The notes below the pieces were generated by a model. That model saw only the letters and a list, made by a program, of their open reading frames with translations. It ran no database searches and had not been told where the DNA came from. Shown in pieces: positions 46,262-55,689 of a DNA stretch of 64,000 nt. Every line of letters begins with the position of its first letter. Position 1 is the stretch's first letter. The position numbers were made by a program, and so were the translations under genes. Origin of the DNA: Halopolyspora algeriensis (GTDB lineage: Bacteria; Actinomycetota; Actinomycetes; Mycobacteriales; Pseudonocardiaceae); assembly GCF_003337235.1 (NCBI RefSeq), contig NZ_QPJC01000004.1:248001-312000 (forward strand), written 5' to 3'.

Positions 46262-47929
46262 GTGGCCGAACTGCTGCTGGGACCATTGCTTCGCCATGTC
46301 GACGACACGTGCGCAACGGTGTGGGTGGAAACCGATGTTGCGTGCACCGTGGAAGTACTCGGACATTCCGCACGCACCTTCCACGTCGCCGGTCATCACT
46401 ACGCGCTCGTCGCCGTGCGCGGCCTGCCTCCCGGCTCGAGCACGGCCTACGAGGTCCACCTCGACGGCACGGCGGTGTGGCCACCCGGCGGACACGATTT
46501 CCCACCCAGCACGATCAGGACGATTCCGCACCGCAATGACACCGCGCTGCGCCTGCTGTTCGGTTCGTGCCACTTCGGCGGGACCGAGGATCCGAAGAAG
46601 TATGCGACTCTCGGCATCGACGCGCTCGCCGCCTACGGGCGGCGTATGGCCGGTCGGGCCGAGAGCACGTGGCCGGACGCGTTGCTGTTGCTCGGCGACC
46701 AGGTCTATGCCGACGAGCTCACTCCCGAAGTACAGCGGCAGGTGAGTGCACGGCGCGCGCTCGGCCGTCCTCGTGGTCCCGGCCGCCCACCGGCCGACGA
46801 GGTCGCCGACTTCGAGGAATACACCTATCTTTATCGGCACTCCTGGAACGAACCGCACTTGCGGTGGATGTTGTCCACAGTGCCCACGATGATGATCTTC
46901 GACGATCACGACGTCCGGGACGACTGGAACATCTCGCGCGCATGGCGCGCGCACATGGCGCGCCTGCCCTGGTGGTCCGAGCGCCTTGCCGGTGCGCTGA
47001 TCTCCTACTGGCTCTACCAGCACATCGGCAATCTCGGCCCCGACGAGCTGGAGCGCGACGAGCTTTACCAGCAGGTGCTGCAGGCGGGGCGGTCCGGTGA
47101 TGCCATGCCGGTACTGCGCGAGTTCGCCGAAACGGCCGAGGCCGAACGCGGCCACGTGAAGGGCATGCGATGGAGTTACCGACGTGACCTCGGGCCCGCC
47201 CGATTGATCGTGATCGACTCCCGGGCCGGCCGCATCCTCGATGCCCACGAGCGCGCCATGCTCTCCGAGCAGGACTTCGAATGGCTCGAGCGTGGCATCG
47301 ACACCCCGCACGAGCATCTGCTGCTGGCCTCCTCGCTGCCGTGGCTACTGCCGCACGCCATCCATCACGCGCAGTCCTGGAACGAGGCCGTGTGCCGCGG
47401 CCGGGGCCGGTGGGCCCGCTTGGGGGAATGGCTGCGCCAACTTGGCGACCTCGAACACTGGGCGGCGTTTCGGGGTTCGTTCGACCGGCTGTCCCGCCTC
47501 GTCGCAGCGGCCGCCGGAACGCGTTCCCGCACGGCCACGCCCGCACCGGATACCCGCACCGCACCGTCCACGGTGTGCATGCTGTCCGGGGATGTCCATC
47601 ACAGCTACCTCGCCGAGGCGCGGTACCGCGGTGCCCACGCGCCCGTGGTGCAGGTGACCTGCTCACCGGTGCACAACGCGGTCTCCCACACCCTCCGTGG
47701 GCCACTCCGGATGGCCTGGTCACCGGTACTGGCAGGATGCTTCCGCCTGCTGGCCCGCCGAGCGGGAGTGGCGCCACTGCCCGTGCGATGGTCGAAGTCG
47801 GCGGGGCCGTACTTCGGCAACATGGTCGGCGTGCTGGATCTGCACGGGTCCGGCGCCGAAGTCCGTTTCGAACGGATCGAGGACGCCGCCGGCCGGTGGA
47901 GCACGCTCGTGTCCCGGCGGTTGAGCTGA
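46262..47929 (+). CDS. PhoD-like alkaline phosphatase family protein
   Basis: A 555-residue cytoplasmic-looking metallophosphatase. A Fn3-like N-terminal domain (LLGPLLRHVDDTCATVWVET) precedes the metal core: RLLFGSCHFGG, DALLLLGDQVYADELTP, MMIFDDHDVRDDWNISR, VKGMRWSYRRDLGPARLIVI and MLSGDVHHSYLAEARYRG. Unlike secreted PhoD there is no Tat signal, so the substrate may be an internal phosphodiester. GTG at 46262 fits the family start; an ATG at 46226 would add 12 residues. Expression may respond to phosphate, but no Pho box was identified. Confidence 0.9.
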   Translation: MAELLLGPLLRHVDDTCATVWVETDVACTVEVLGHSARTFHVAGHHYALVAVRGLPPGSSTAYEVHLDGTAVWPPGGHDFPPSTIRTIPHRNDTALRLLFGSCHFGGTEDPKKYATLGIDALAAYGRRMAGRAESTWPDALLLLGDQVYADELTPEVQRQVSARRALGRPRGPGRPPADEVADFEEYTYLYRHSWNEPHLRWMLSTVPTMMIFDDHDVRDDWNISRAWRAHMARLPWWSERLAGALISYWLYQHIGNLGPDELERDELYQQVLQAGRSGDAMPVLREFAETAEAERGHVKGMRWSYRRDLGPARLIVIDSRAGRILDAHERAMLSEQDFEWLERGIDTPHEHLLLASSLPWLLPHAIHHAQSWNEAVCRGRGRWARLGEWLRQLGDLEHWAAFRGSFDRLSRLVAAAAGTRSRTATPAPDTRTAPSTVCMLSGDVHHSYLAEARYRGAHAPVVQVTCSPVHNAVSHTLRGPLRMAWSPVLAGCFRLLARRAGVAPLPVRWSKSAGPYFGNMVGVLDLHGSGAEVRFERIEDAAGRWSTLVSRRLS

Positions 47930-48067
47930 CGCCACCTCCGCGCCGCGGCGCGTGGTGCCGGCCACTGGGCCTGGCGATCTCGGAGAGGCGCATCCGACGC
48001 CGTCGGTGAGCACCGCACCGAGGTACCACGCCACGACCGCACCGCCGAGAGCACGACACAAGCGCAC

Positions 48068-49669
48068 TCATCGTTCCAATGCTTCTCGCACCCGGCCTTC
48101 GGATTCGGTGGGTCGGCTGCACGAGTGCTCCTCCGACAGGGACGAGGACTCCTCCGAGTGGGAGCCGTTCTCCTTCGCGAGGGTCTTGGAGAAGGCCACG
48201 CAGATGGCGACCAGGATGATCACGAACGGTGTCCCGATGAGCACCGAGGCCTTCTGAAGCGCGCCGAGTCCGCCGGAAACCAGCAGGACCGCCGCGACGC
48301 CGGCCAGCAGGAGTCCCCAGAGGAGCCGGACCCAGGTTGTGGGGTTCGGAGAGCCACCGGTGGACAGTTCGCCCAGCACAACGGTACCGGCGTCCGCGCC
48401 GGCGACGAAGAACACCCACAGCACCACCAGCGTGATGATCGACAGGAGGATGGGCAGCGGATACTCCTGAATGAAGACGAACATCCCCGCAGCCGGGCTT
48501 TGCTCCACGGTCTTGGCGATATCGGAGGCCTGTCCGCCGCGGGCCAGTTGCAGCGCCGCTCCGCCGAACACGGCGATCCAGATCATGCTGACCACGCTGG
48601 GGACGACAACGGTGGCCACGACGAACTCGCGAATGCTGCGTCCGCGGGAGATGCGGGCCATGAACATTCCCACGTACGGGGCCCAGGCGATCCACCAGGA
48701 CCAGTAGAACACGGTCCAGCTCCCCAACCACTCCGTGTTCGGGCTGAACGCGTCCAGCCGGAAACTCATCGGGACGAGGTTGCTCAGGTAGTTGCCGACT
48801 CCTTCGGTGAAGACGTTGAGCTGTGTGATGGTCGGTCCGACGACGAAGTAGAACACGAGCAACAGCGGGGCGATGAGCATGCTGATGTTGGCGAGCCACT
48901 TGATGCCGTGCTCGATCCGCGTCGTCGCCGAGACCATGAACGCCGCCGTGGTGAGTCCGAGGACCACGAGCTGCACCAGTACCACCGTGGGAAGCCCGAA
49001 CGTCTGACCGAGTCCGGCCGTGATCTGCAGTCCGGCCTGCCCCAGGGCCACGGCGATGCCGAACACCACCGCCAGCACCGCCAGGATGTCGATCGTCTTT
49101 CCCACGGGGCCGTCGACGCGGTCGCCGATCAGGGGGCGGAAAATGGTGCTGAGCAGTGCCTTTTCACCCTTGCGGTGGGTGAAGTAGGCCACGGCCAGAC
49201 CGGCGGTGGCGTAGATCGCCCAGGGGTGCAGCGCCCAGTGGAAGAAGGAGTACTGAACAGCCACCCCGGCGGCCTCTTCGGAGCCGGGCCCGGCGAGGCC
49301 GAACGGCACGTTGACGTAGTGCGACAGCGGCTCGGCCAGGCCCCAGAAGATGATGGAAGGCCCCATGCCCGCCTGAAACATCATGGCGAACCAGGACAGA
49401 CGGCCGAAATCGGGTCTGTCGTTTTTCTTTCCGAGCTTGATCCTGCCGTACCTGCTCATCCCCAGGTAGACGACGAAGACCAGGAACAGGTTCGCCGCGA
49501 GCAGGAAGAACCAGCTCAAGTGTGATACGACGTAGTCGAAAAGTCGAGTGGTGACGACACTGAAGTTCGTCGGCGCGACCCCACCCCAGAGGACGATCAG
49601 TGCCGAGACCATGACGGAGACGACGAAGACGGCTCCGATCGTGGTCTGCTTCCTTCTTGATGTTCGCAT
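48068..49669 (-). CDS. BCCT-family betaine/choline-type transporter
   Basis: A 533-residue, 12-helix secondary transporter for compatible solutes or quaternary amines. The BCCT Trp-rich segment is complete (YWSWWIAWAPYVGMFMARIS, then RGRSIREF), as is MFQAGMGPSIIFWGLAEPLS. In the latter the usual GMGIG is GMGPS, which may change ion coupling. The tail is acidic and Ser/Glu-rich (about residues 500-533), like osmosensing tails in BetP but shorter. The start MRTSRRKQTTIGAVF is the likely one; the frame is open upstream. No regulator adjoins it. Confidence 0.92.
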   Translation of the reverse strand: MRTSRRKQTTIGAVFVVSVMVSALIVLWGGVAPTNFSVVTTRLFDYVVSHLSWFFLLAANLFLVFVVYLGMSRYGRIKLGKKNDRPDFGRLSWFAMMFQAGMGPSIIFWGLAEPLSHYVNVPFGLAGPGSEEAAGVAVQYSFFHWALHPWAIYATAGLAVAYFTHRKGEKALLSTIFRPLIGDRVDGPVGKTIDILAVLAVVFGIAVALGQAGLQITAGLGQTFGLPTVVLVQLVVLGLTTAAFMVSATTRIEHGIKWLANISMLIAPLLLVFYFVVGPTITQLNVFTEGVGNYLSNLVPMSFRLDAFSPNTEWLGSWTVFYWSWWIAWAPYVGMFMARISRGRSIREFVVATVVVPSVVSMIWIAVFGGAALQLARGGQASDIAKTVEQSPAAGMFVFIQEYPLPILLSIITLVVLWVFFVAGADAGTVVLGELSTGGSPNPTTWVRLLWGLLLAGVAAVLLVSGGLGALQKASVLIGTPFVIILVAICVAFSKTLAKENGSHSEESSSLSEEHSCSRPTESEGRVREALER

Positions 49670-50429
49670 AGAAACCACTATCTTTTGAGGTTGGAGACGT
49701 GCGGACAAAGCGGACGCTGTCGACGACCCGGGGTCACGATGACCCGATACACGCAGCAAAGCCGTATCCGGCTCACCACGAATTTCATACCGCACTCACC
49801 GTAATCGTATTGTGACAGAGGAAACTCTTGATCCGTTCGAGGCAGCGCCACTCGCAATTTCGACAGATCGTCGACTTCCTCGCGGGGCGACCGGGGTTCC
49901 GATACGTGCAAACTCGGTCACCCGTCGTCCTCCCCTGGGTCACGCTGTGCCAAAAACACCGATACAGTCGACCGGCGTGATCGCCGAACCCGACCCGAGG
50001 GGATCAGAGAGGTTCGACGAGCACGGGAAGGCATCCATCCACGCGGACTCGAGACCGGGGCGACCTCCTCCGTCAAAATGGCAAATCATTGCTGTTGGCA
50101 GAAGTTAACATATCCTGCGTACATCTGTACATACCAGTTCTCGTCACCCTGACCACGATGATCAGGGCGTTTTTCCGGAAGTGTTGAGCGTGGCTCCGTG
50201 CTTTTCGAAAGCGTTCGTGAGAGCGATTTTCGGCGCGCCGGCAGATCGGTTCCGCGGACCGGTCGGCAAACACGGAGACACTGCCGCGACATCGTCCGCG
50301 GCCCGTTCGAACAAAATGAAATTATGCTCAAGAGCACGATTGCATCCCGAAACTCGAATGGTCAACACACCGGCGCGAATCCGCGCAGGTCGATTCCGAA
50401 TCGGCGCAACAGAGGGCGGCCGGTCCGAT
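49670..50429. other. Long stretch without a recognised gene
   Basis: 760 bases between the BCCT start and the LysR stop. Small open frames on either strand have no domain and poor codon bias. The part at about 50080-50350 is more AT-rich, with several near-palindromic AT blocks. The BCCT promoter should lie at the left end. Nothing else is supported. Confidence 0.45.
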
Positions 50430-51335
50430 TCACGTCTCCGGTTCCGGACCGTCGGACTCGGATGCGAATCGGCGCGCCAGGGCGACGAACTCCTCCGCCG
50501 CAGGCGAGAGCGGCCCGGAGCGCCAGAACAGGGCACCGCGACGCAGCACGCGGGGCCGCAGGGGCATCACGACCGCTCCCTGCTGTGCGGCATCCCGGGC
50601 CATCGACCTCGGCAGGAGGGTGGCGCCCGCCCCGGTGAGCACCAGAGGAACGACCATGGCCTGATGCGCCGTCTCGACGGCGATCCGGGGACGCACGTCG
50701 AGCGTGCCCACCACGTCCTCGATGACCTCCCGGGTCGCCGTCGACTCCGGAGTGGTCACGAAGTCCAGGGCAGCCAGCTCGGCGATGCTCAACCGGGCAC
50801 GCTCGGAGGACGACCACTCGGGTGGGAGCACGGCATGGATCTCGCGCCCTCGCAGGACGATGCTCTCCATCTCGCGGACAGGAGCCGGAGAATCGACCAT
50901 GCCGAGCTCGCACTCACCCGCGCGCACCGCACTGGTCACATCCGATCCGAGTTCCGGGTCGGAGACACGGACCGACACCTTCGGATGCGCCCGCAGGAAC
51001 TCCCCGACCAGAGAGGCCAACGGGTCCACCGCCAACGTCGTCTGCGAGACGATGTCCAGTTGGCCTGCGGTGATGTCCAGGACCCGGCGCACCGAGTCGG
51101 TCGCCGTGCTCAGGTCCCGCAGCACCTGACGCGCGGGCTCCCGCAGCGCCTCGCCCGCCGGTGTGAGAGCCACACCGTGCGCCAGCCGGTGGAAGACGCG
51201 CCCACCCAGCTTCTGCTCGAGCGTGGCGATCGCGTGCGAGAGCGACGGCTGTGCCACCCGCAGTGCCTGGGCCGCACCGGTGAAACTCCCGTGCTCGGCG
51301 ATGGCCAGGAAGTACTCCAGCTCCCGGCGTTCCAT
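50430..51335 (-). CDS. LysR-family transcriptional regulator
   Basis: A 301-residue regulator. The N-terminal helix-turn-helix is MERRELEYFLAIAEHGSFTG and LRVAQPSLSHAIATLEQKLG. The effector domain has two lobes (LDIVSQTTLAVDPLASLVGE). It is on the same strand as, and 40 bases after, the formylglycine-generating enzyme gene. It may respond to a sulfated compound and control the sulfatase cluster, but LysR genes are usually divergent from targets, so this is weak inference. Confidence 0.93.
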   Translation of the reverse strand: MERRELEYFLAIAEHGSFTGAAQALRVAQPSLSHAIATLEQKLGGRVFHRLAHGVALTPAGEALREPARQVLRDLSTATDSVRRVLDITAGQLDIVSQTTLAVDPLASLVGEFLRAHPKVSVRVSDPELGSDVTSAVRAGECELGMVDSPAPVREMESIVLRGREIHAVLPPEWSSSERARLSIAELAALDFVTTPESTATREVIEDVVGTLDVRPRIAVETAHQAMVVPLVLTGAGATLLPRSMARDAAQQGAVVMPLRPRVLRRGALFWRSGPLSPAAEEFVALARRFASESDGPEPET

Positions 51336-51375
51336 ATCGCCTGCCCCTCTCCTGGTCGGCCCGTCCGCTCGGATC

Positions 51376-52332
51376 TCATTCGTCGCGGGCGCAGCGGAAT
51401 CCCGTGTTGCCGATCGAGGTATCCGGTGTGATCCCCTGCCGCGCACTGACGCGGTAACGCCGACAGTACGACTCGTGGCACAGGTAGGAACCGCCCCGAG
51501 CAACCCGCCGCAGCTCGTCATCGGATCCGCCCGGATCCGTCCGGTGCTCGAGCGCGGGGGAAGTGCCGTGGAACCGGTCGTGGCACCACTCCCAGACATT
51601 GCCGGTCATGTTGTACAGCCCGTAGGCATTCGCCGGGAACTCCGTTACCGGGCACGTGCCGTACCAACCGTCGGCGCACGAGTTGTGCTGCGGAAACGTT
51701 CCCTGCCACACGTTCATCCGGTGGTCGCCGTCCGGCTCCAGCTCGTCGCCCCAGGGGAAGGCACACCCCTGCAGCCCTGCCCGCGCAGCGTATTCCCACT
51801 CCGCTTCGGTCGGCAGGCGCAGCCCCGCCCACTCGCAGTAGGCCTGAGCGTCGGCCCAGGTGACGTGCACCACTGGATGGTCCTGGCGGTTCCGCACATC
51901 CGACTGTGCCCCTTCCGGGTGCGCCCAGTCGGATCCTTCGACGACCCGCCACCACGGTGCCGCCGCGACGCCCTGCGTGGGCGGGAAGTCGTCGGGCAGC
52001 AGCCCACCGAAGACGAACGACCATCCGAACCGCTCGGCCTCGGTGCGGTAACCGGTCGAGGCCACGAACGCCGCGAAGTCGGCATTGGACACCGCTGTGG
52101 CACTGATCCAGAAGGCATCGACAGCGACCGGGCGAACCGGGCCCTCCCCGTCGTCGGGGTAGGCACGCGAATCCTCGCTGCCCATCAGGAACTCATCCCC
52201 GCCCAGCAACACCATTCCCTCGGTGCTGCCGGGGTTTCCGGAAATCGGGTGTTTCGTGGCGGAGGCTTGCCCGCCCCCTCGTCCGGTCGAGGGGGCGCAG
52301 CAGCCACCACCGCCCGTGGGTATGTCACTCAT
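51376..52332 (-). CDS. Formylglycine-generating enzyme (SUMF1 family)
   Basis: A 318-residue copper-dependent oxidase that converts the sulfatase active-site Cys to formylglycine. SUMF1 features are FLMGSEDSRAYPDDGEGPVR, LPTEAEWEYAARAGLQ, NMTGNVWEWCHDRFHGTSPA and the catalytic Cys285/Cys290 in GGSYLCHESYCRRYR. A short Gly/Cys-rich N-terminus (GGGGCCAPSTG) is typical of actinobacterial forms. Its start lies 8 bases inside the sulfatase gene, so the modifier and its substrate are co-translated. Confidence 0.96.
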   Translation of the reverse strand: MSDIPTGGGGCCAPSTGRGGGQASATKHPISGNPGSTEGMVLLGGDEFLMGSEDSRAYPDDGEGPVRPVAVDAFWISATAVSNADFAAFVASTGYRTEAERFGWSFVFGGLLPDDFPPTQGVAAAPWWRVVEGSDWAHPEGAQSDVRNRQDHPVVHVTWADAQAYCEWAGLRLPTEAEWEYAARAGLQGCAFPWGDELEPDGDHRMNVWQGTFPQHNSCADGWYGTCPVTEFPANAYGLYNMTGNVWEWCHDRFHGTSPALEHRTDPGGSDDELRRVARGGSYLCHESYCRRYRVSARQGITPDTSIGNTGFRCARDE

Positions 52333-54670
52333 GTGCTGTCCGGAATCGCTCGCGTCCCTCGTCGGCCTCCCGGTCGCTGTGCCTCTCGCCGCTCAGGTCG
52401 ATGCGCACCGACTCCAAGCGCCCGGTGAACCGGTTGTCCACCGGCGCGTAGTCCTCGGTGACCGGCGAGGCCCGGTCCACGCCGATGTCGAAGGTCTCGT
52501 CGAAGGCGAAGTAGTACGGAATCGTGCCCTCGACACGGCCTTTGCCGAGGAGGGATCCGTCGACGTGCAGCGAGGCATCTCCGCCCTTGCCGACACCGCC
52601 GCCGTCGTAGTCGAAGTCCAGCCGCACCTCGTGCCGTCCGGCGGGCAGCACATCGCCCCGGACCTTGTAGACCTCCAGACCGAAGTAGTTGTAGGCATAG
52701 CACGGCCGTCCCTCGTGCAGGTACAGCGACCAGCCGCCGAACCGGCCCCCCTGAGCGACCAGGACACCGTCGGCCCCGCCGTCGGGCACCTCGAACACGG
52801 CGGTGATCGAGTGCGAGCGGTTCTTGACGTTGGGGGCGGTCTCCTCGGTCAGACGCTGGGCACCGGCGTGGAAGGTGATCGACCGGCGATCGCCCATGAG
52901 GTCCAGCCGCCCCGCCTCGGTCGGGTTCTCCCGCTCGGTCATCCGATCGTCCAGCGGGAACACCTGGTGCTTGGCGGCTTCGACGAGGAACAGCTGCTGC
53001 AGTTCACGCAGCTTGCCGGGATGCTCGGCGGAGATGTCGCGGGCCTGCGTCCAGTCCGTGTTGGTGTCGTAGAGCTCCCAGCGGTCGTCGTCGAAGTAGT
53101 GGCGCTCACCCTCCTGGACCATCTCCCACGGGGTGCCGTGGCGGGTCACCGCCATCCATCCGTCGAGGTAGATGCCCCGGTTTCCCACCATCTCGAAGTA
53201 CTGCAGGCGGTGCCGGTCGGCGGCGGCCGCCTCGTTGAAGCTGTAGAGCATGCTGGTGCCCTCGACCGGCTGCTGGGTAACCCCGTTGACGGCCGAAGGC
53301 TGTGGCAGCCCGGCTGCTTCCAGCACCGTCGGCAGCACGTCGATCACGTGGTGGAACTGATTGCGGATCCCGCCACGCTCGGCGATACCGGCCGGCCAGT
53401 GCACGATCATCCCGTCCCGCGTTCCCCCGAAGTGGGAGGCGACCTGCTTGGTCCACTGGTACGGCGTGTTCATCGCCAGTGCCCAGCCGACCGGGTAGTG
53501 CGCGTGCGTCGTCGCGTCACCGAGGGACTCGGCGTGCTCGTTGATGAACTCGGCGCTGTCGGTGATACCGCTGGCGATGCGGTGCTCGTTGAGAGTGCCG
53601 CCGAGACCCCCCTCGGCCGACGCGCCGTTGTCCCCGAGGATGTAGACGAACAGCGTGTTGTCCAGCTCTCCGATCTCCTCCAGCGCGTCGACGAACCGCC
53701 CGAGCTGAACATCGGTGTGCTCGGCGAAGCCCGCGTACAGCTCCATCAGCGAGGCCGCCGACCGCTTTTCGGCGTCGGAGAGTTCGTCCCAGTGCGGCAC
53801 ACCCTCGGCCCAGGGCGCCAGTTCCGCGTCCTGCGGGACCACACCGAGATCCTTCTGGCGCTGGAGGGTGATCTCGCGCTGACGGTCCCACCCGTGGTCG
53901 AAGCAGCCCCGGTACTTGTCCCGGTACTCCTCGGGCACGTGGTACGGCGCGTGAGTGGCACCGAACGAGAGGTAGGTGAAAAAGGGGTTGTCCGGTTTGA
54001 GCGAGTGCTGGTTGCGCACCCAGTCGATGGCCTGGTCCACCTGGTCGGCGGACAAGTGGTAGCCCTCCTCGGGCGTACGGGAGGGTTCCACGGGTGTCGT
54101 GCCGTCGAACAGCACCGGATACCAGTGGTTCATCTCGGCGCAGAGAAAACCGTAGAACTTCTCGAAGCCTTCTCCCGTGGGCCACCGGTCGAACGGTCCC
54201 GCGGCACTGACATCGCGTGCGGGGGTCTGGTGCCACTTCCCGAACGCCGCCGTGTTGTACCCGTTGCCCTGAAGTACCTGACCGATCGTGGCGGCGCTGA
54301 GCGGACGGACCCCACTGTAGCCGGGTGAGGCGCTCGCCATCTCGGTGGTCACACCCATCCCGACCGAGTGGTGATTGCGGCCGGTCAGCAATGACTGCCG
54401 GGTCGGCGAGCAGACAGCGGTCACGTGGAACCGGGTGTAACGCAGCCCGCCCTGGGCGAGCCTGTCCGCGGTGGGCATCTCGCACGGCCCGCCGAACGCG
54501 CTGGGCGCGCCGAATCCCATGTCGTCGAGCAGGACCACCACCACGTTCGGGGCACCCTCCGGCGCCCGCAACGGCTGCGGCGGCTCGTAAGCCGGAGCTT
54601 GATCGCGCACGTCCAGCGAGGTGGGGGAAGGCTGGACGGCATCGGGAATCGGTAACTGTTCGCGGTTCAT
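52325..54670 (-). CDS. Type I arylsulfatase
   Basis: A 781-residue sulfatase. The core has VVVLLDDMGFG (metal-binding Asp pair), the C-x-P-x-R motif at Cys87 (CSPTRQSLLTGRN), which is converted to formylglycine, and HAPYHVPEEYRDKYRG. A C-terminal domain of about 250 residues (HQVFPLDDRMTERENP) resembles that of Pseudomonas AtsA-like enzymes, which are cytoplasmic. No signal peptide is seen. It would release sulfate from aryl or alkyl esters. An in-frame start 12 codons upstream is possible. FGE overlaps its end. Confidence 0.95.
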   Translation of the reverse strand: MNREQLPIPDAVQPSPTSLDVRDQAPAYEPPQPLRAPEGAPNVVVVLLDDMGFGAPSAFGGPCEMPTADRLAQGGLRYTRFHVTAVCSPTRQSLLTGRNHHSVGMGVTTEMASASPGYSGVRPLSAATIGQVLQGNGYNTAAFGKWHQTPARDVSAAGPFDRWPTGEGFEKFYGFLCAEMNHWYPVLFDGTTPVEPSRTPEEGYHLSADQVDQAIDWVRNQHSLKPDNPFFTYLSFGATHAPYHVPEEYRDKYRGCFDHGWDRQREITLQRQKDLGVVPQDAELAPWAEGVPHWDELSDAEKRSAASLMELYAGFAEHTDVQLGRFVDALEEIGELDNTLFVYILGDNGASAEGGLGGTLNEHRIASGITDSAEFINEHAESLGDATTHAHYPVGWALAMNTPYQWTKQVASHFGGTRDGMIVHWPAGIAERGGIRNQFHHVIDVLPTVLEAAGLPQPSAVNGVTQQPVEGTSMLYSFNEAAAADRHRLQYFEMVGNRGIYLDGWMAVTRHGTPWEMVQEGERHYFDDDRWELYDTNTDWTQARDISAEHPGKLRELQQLFLVEAAKHQVFPLDDRMTERENPTEAGRLDLMGDRRSITFHAGAQRLTEETAPNVKNRSHSITAVFEVPDGGADGVLVAQGGRFGGWSLYLHEGRPCYAYNYFGLEVYKVRGDVLPAGRHEVRLDFDYDGGGVGKGGDASLHVDGSLLGKGRVEGTIPYYFAFDETFDIGVDRASPVTEDYAPVDNRFTGRLESVRIDLSGERHSDREADEGRERFRTAHE

Positions 54671-55140
54671 GGCGGCCTCGGCCACGCTCGACCTCCTGAC
54701 GGAGAAAGCGGTCTCGCACGTATTTCCGGCACACCCGAATTCATCGGAGCACAGCCGGACGCACTCACCCGAAATCTCGTGATTGCGGAACCATTCTGTT
54801 GGCTCCCGGATGCTAGTGGCGCACATCGGATGTGCAACCCCCGACCGTGCTCTTCGGGCGCTTCCACCTGAGGTGTGGAACACATCGAAATAGCAATCCG
54901 GCCTGTTCATCGGACTGATCGAAAGAATGTAGACCAATTTCCGATACAAGACATAGGCATCTTCTATCCCTCTGGCGGAACCGGGCGAATTCGGTCACCG
55001 GCCACCTTTCTTCGGGGTCCGAACCGGCGGCTGTTCGAGTTCACGCGGCGCGGGCCGCGAACGCCGAGTGACACGACCGTGCGCGCCACCGGCCTCCCCG
55101 TGCGGGACCGGGCGGACGGCGATGCCGATACCGTGACGGC
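54671..55140. other. Divergent promoter region, sulfatase and cutA
   Basis: 470 bases with no recognised gene. The central stretch at about 54880-54965 is AT-rich and contains several TGTAGA/GATACA-like words, a candidate site for LysR-type and housekeeping promoters. A single LysR T-N11-A operator could not be fixed by eye. Confidence 0.4.
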
Positions 55141-55476
55141 ATGGCGGACTACGTTCAGGTCGTGACGACCACGGATTCGGAACAGGCCGCGGCGACGCTG
55201 GCCCGCGGCATCGTCGAGGCGCGCGGCGGAGCGTGCGTGCAGGTGGTGCCCATCCGCAGCTTCTACCGGTGGGACGACGCCGTCCAGGACGACCCGGAGT
55301 GGCAGCTCCAGATCAAGACGACGGCGGCTCGCCTGGACGCCCTGATCGAACACATCAAGGCCAACCACACCTACGACGTCCCGGAAATCATCGCCACTCC
55401 GATCGTCGGCGGCCACGACGGATACCTGTCGTGGATCGACGAGGAAGCGGGAGCAACCGACAAGACGGGGCACTGA
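55141..55476 (+). CDS. cutA: CutA-type divalent-ion tolerance protein
   Basis: A 111-residue protein of the CutA1 family, trimeric and ferredoxin-like in fold. YVQVVTTTDSEQAAATLARG, YRWDDAVQDDPEWQLQIKTT and HTYDVPEIIATPIVGGHDGY carry the conserved K-T and Y-D-x-P-E-I-I-A-x-P. It is linked to copper tolerance in E. coli, but the molecular role is debated. Here the family Cys pair is reduced to one. The next gene runs the same way after 213 bases. Confidence 0.95.
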   Translation: MADYVQVVTTTDSEQAAATLARGIVEARGGACVQVVPIRSFYRWDDAVQDDPEWQLQIKTTAARLDALIEHIKANHTYDVPEIIATPIVGGHDGYLSWIDEEAGATDKTGH

Positions 55477-55689
55477 CCCGGACGGCGGTCGTGGCACCTT
55501 CCCGCGGGAGCCCTCGCCTTCCACTCAGCGGAAACCCGTCGCGGGAAAACAACGAAATGGCGCGATCACCTGTCCGCGGACACCATTCGAGTGCGAGCAT
55601 TCGCGATCAAGCAAGCAACAGCGCTTGCGATCGTGCTCGTGAGCAAGAGTCGGCCCGTGCCCGTCGGCTCTGTGGAAAGGGTGGTGCTC

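Noticed and set aside
52223-54328. 701-codon open frame opposite the sulfatase
   Set aside because: Shadow of the arylsulfatase; low-complexity composition.
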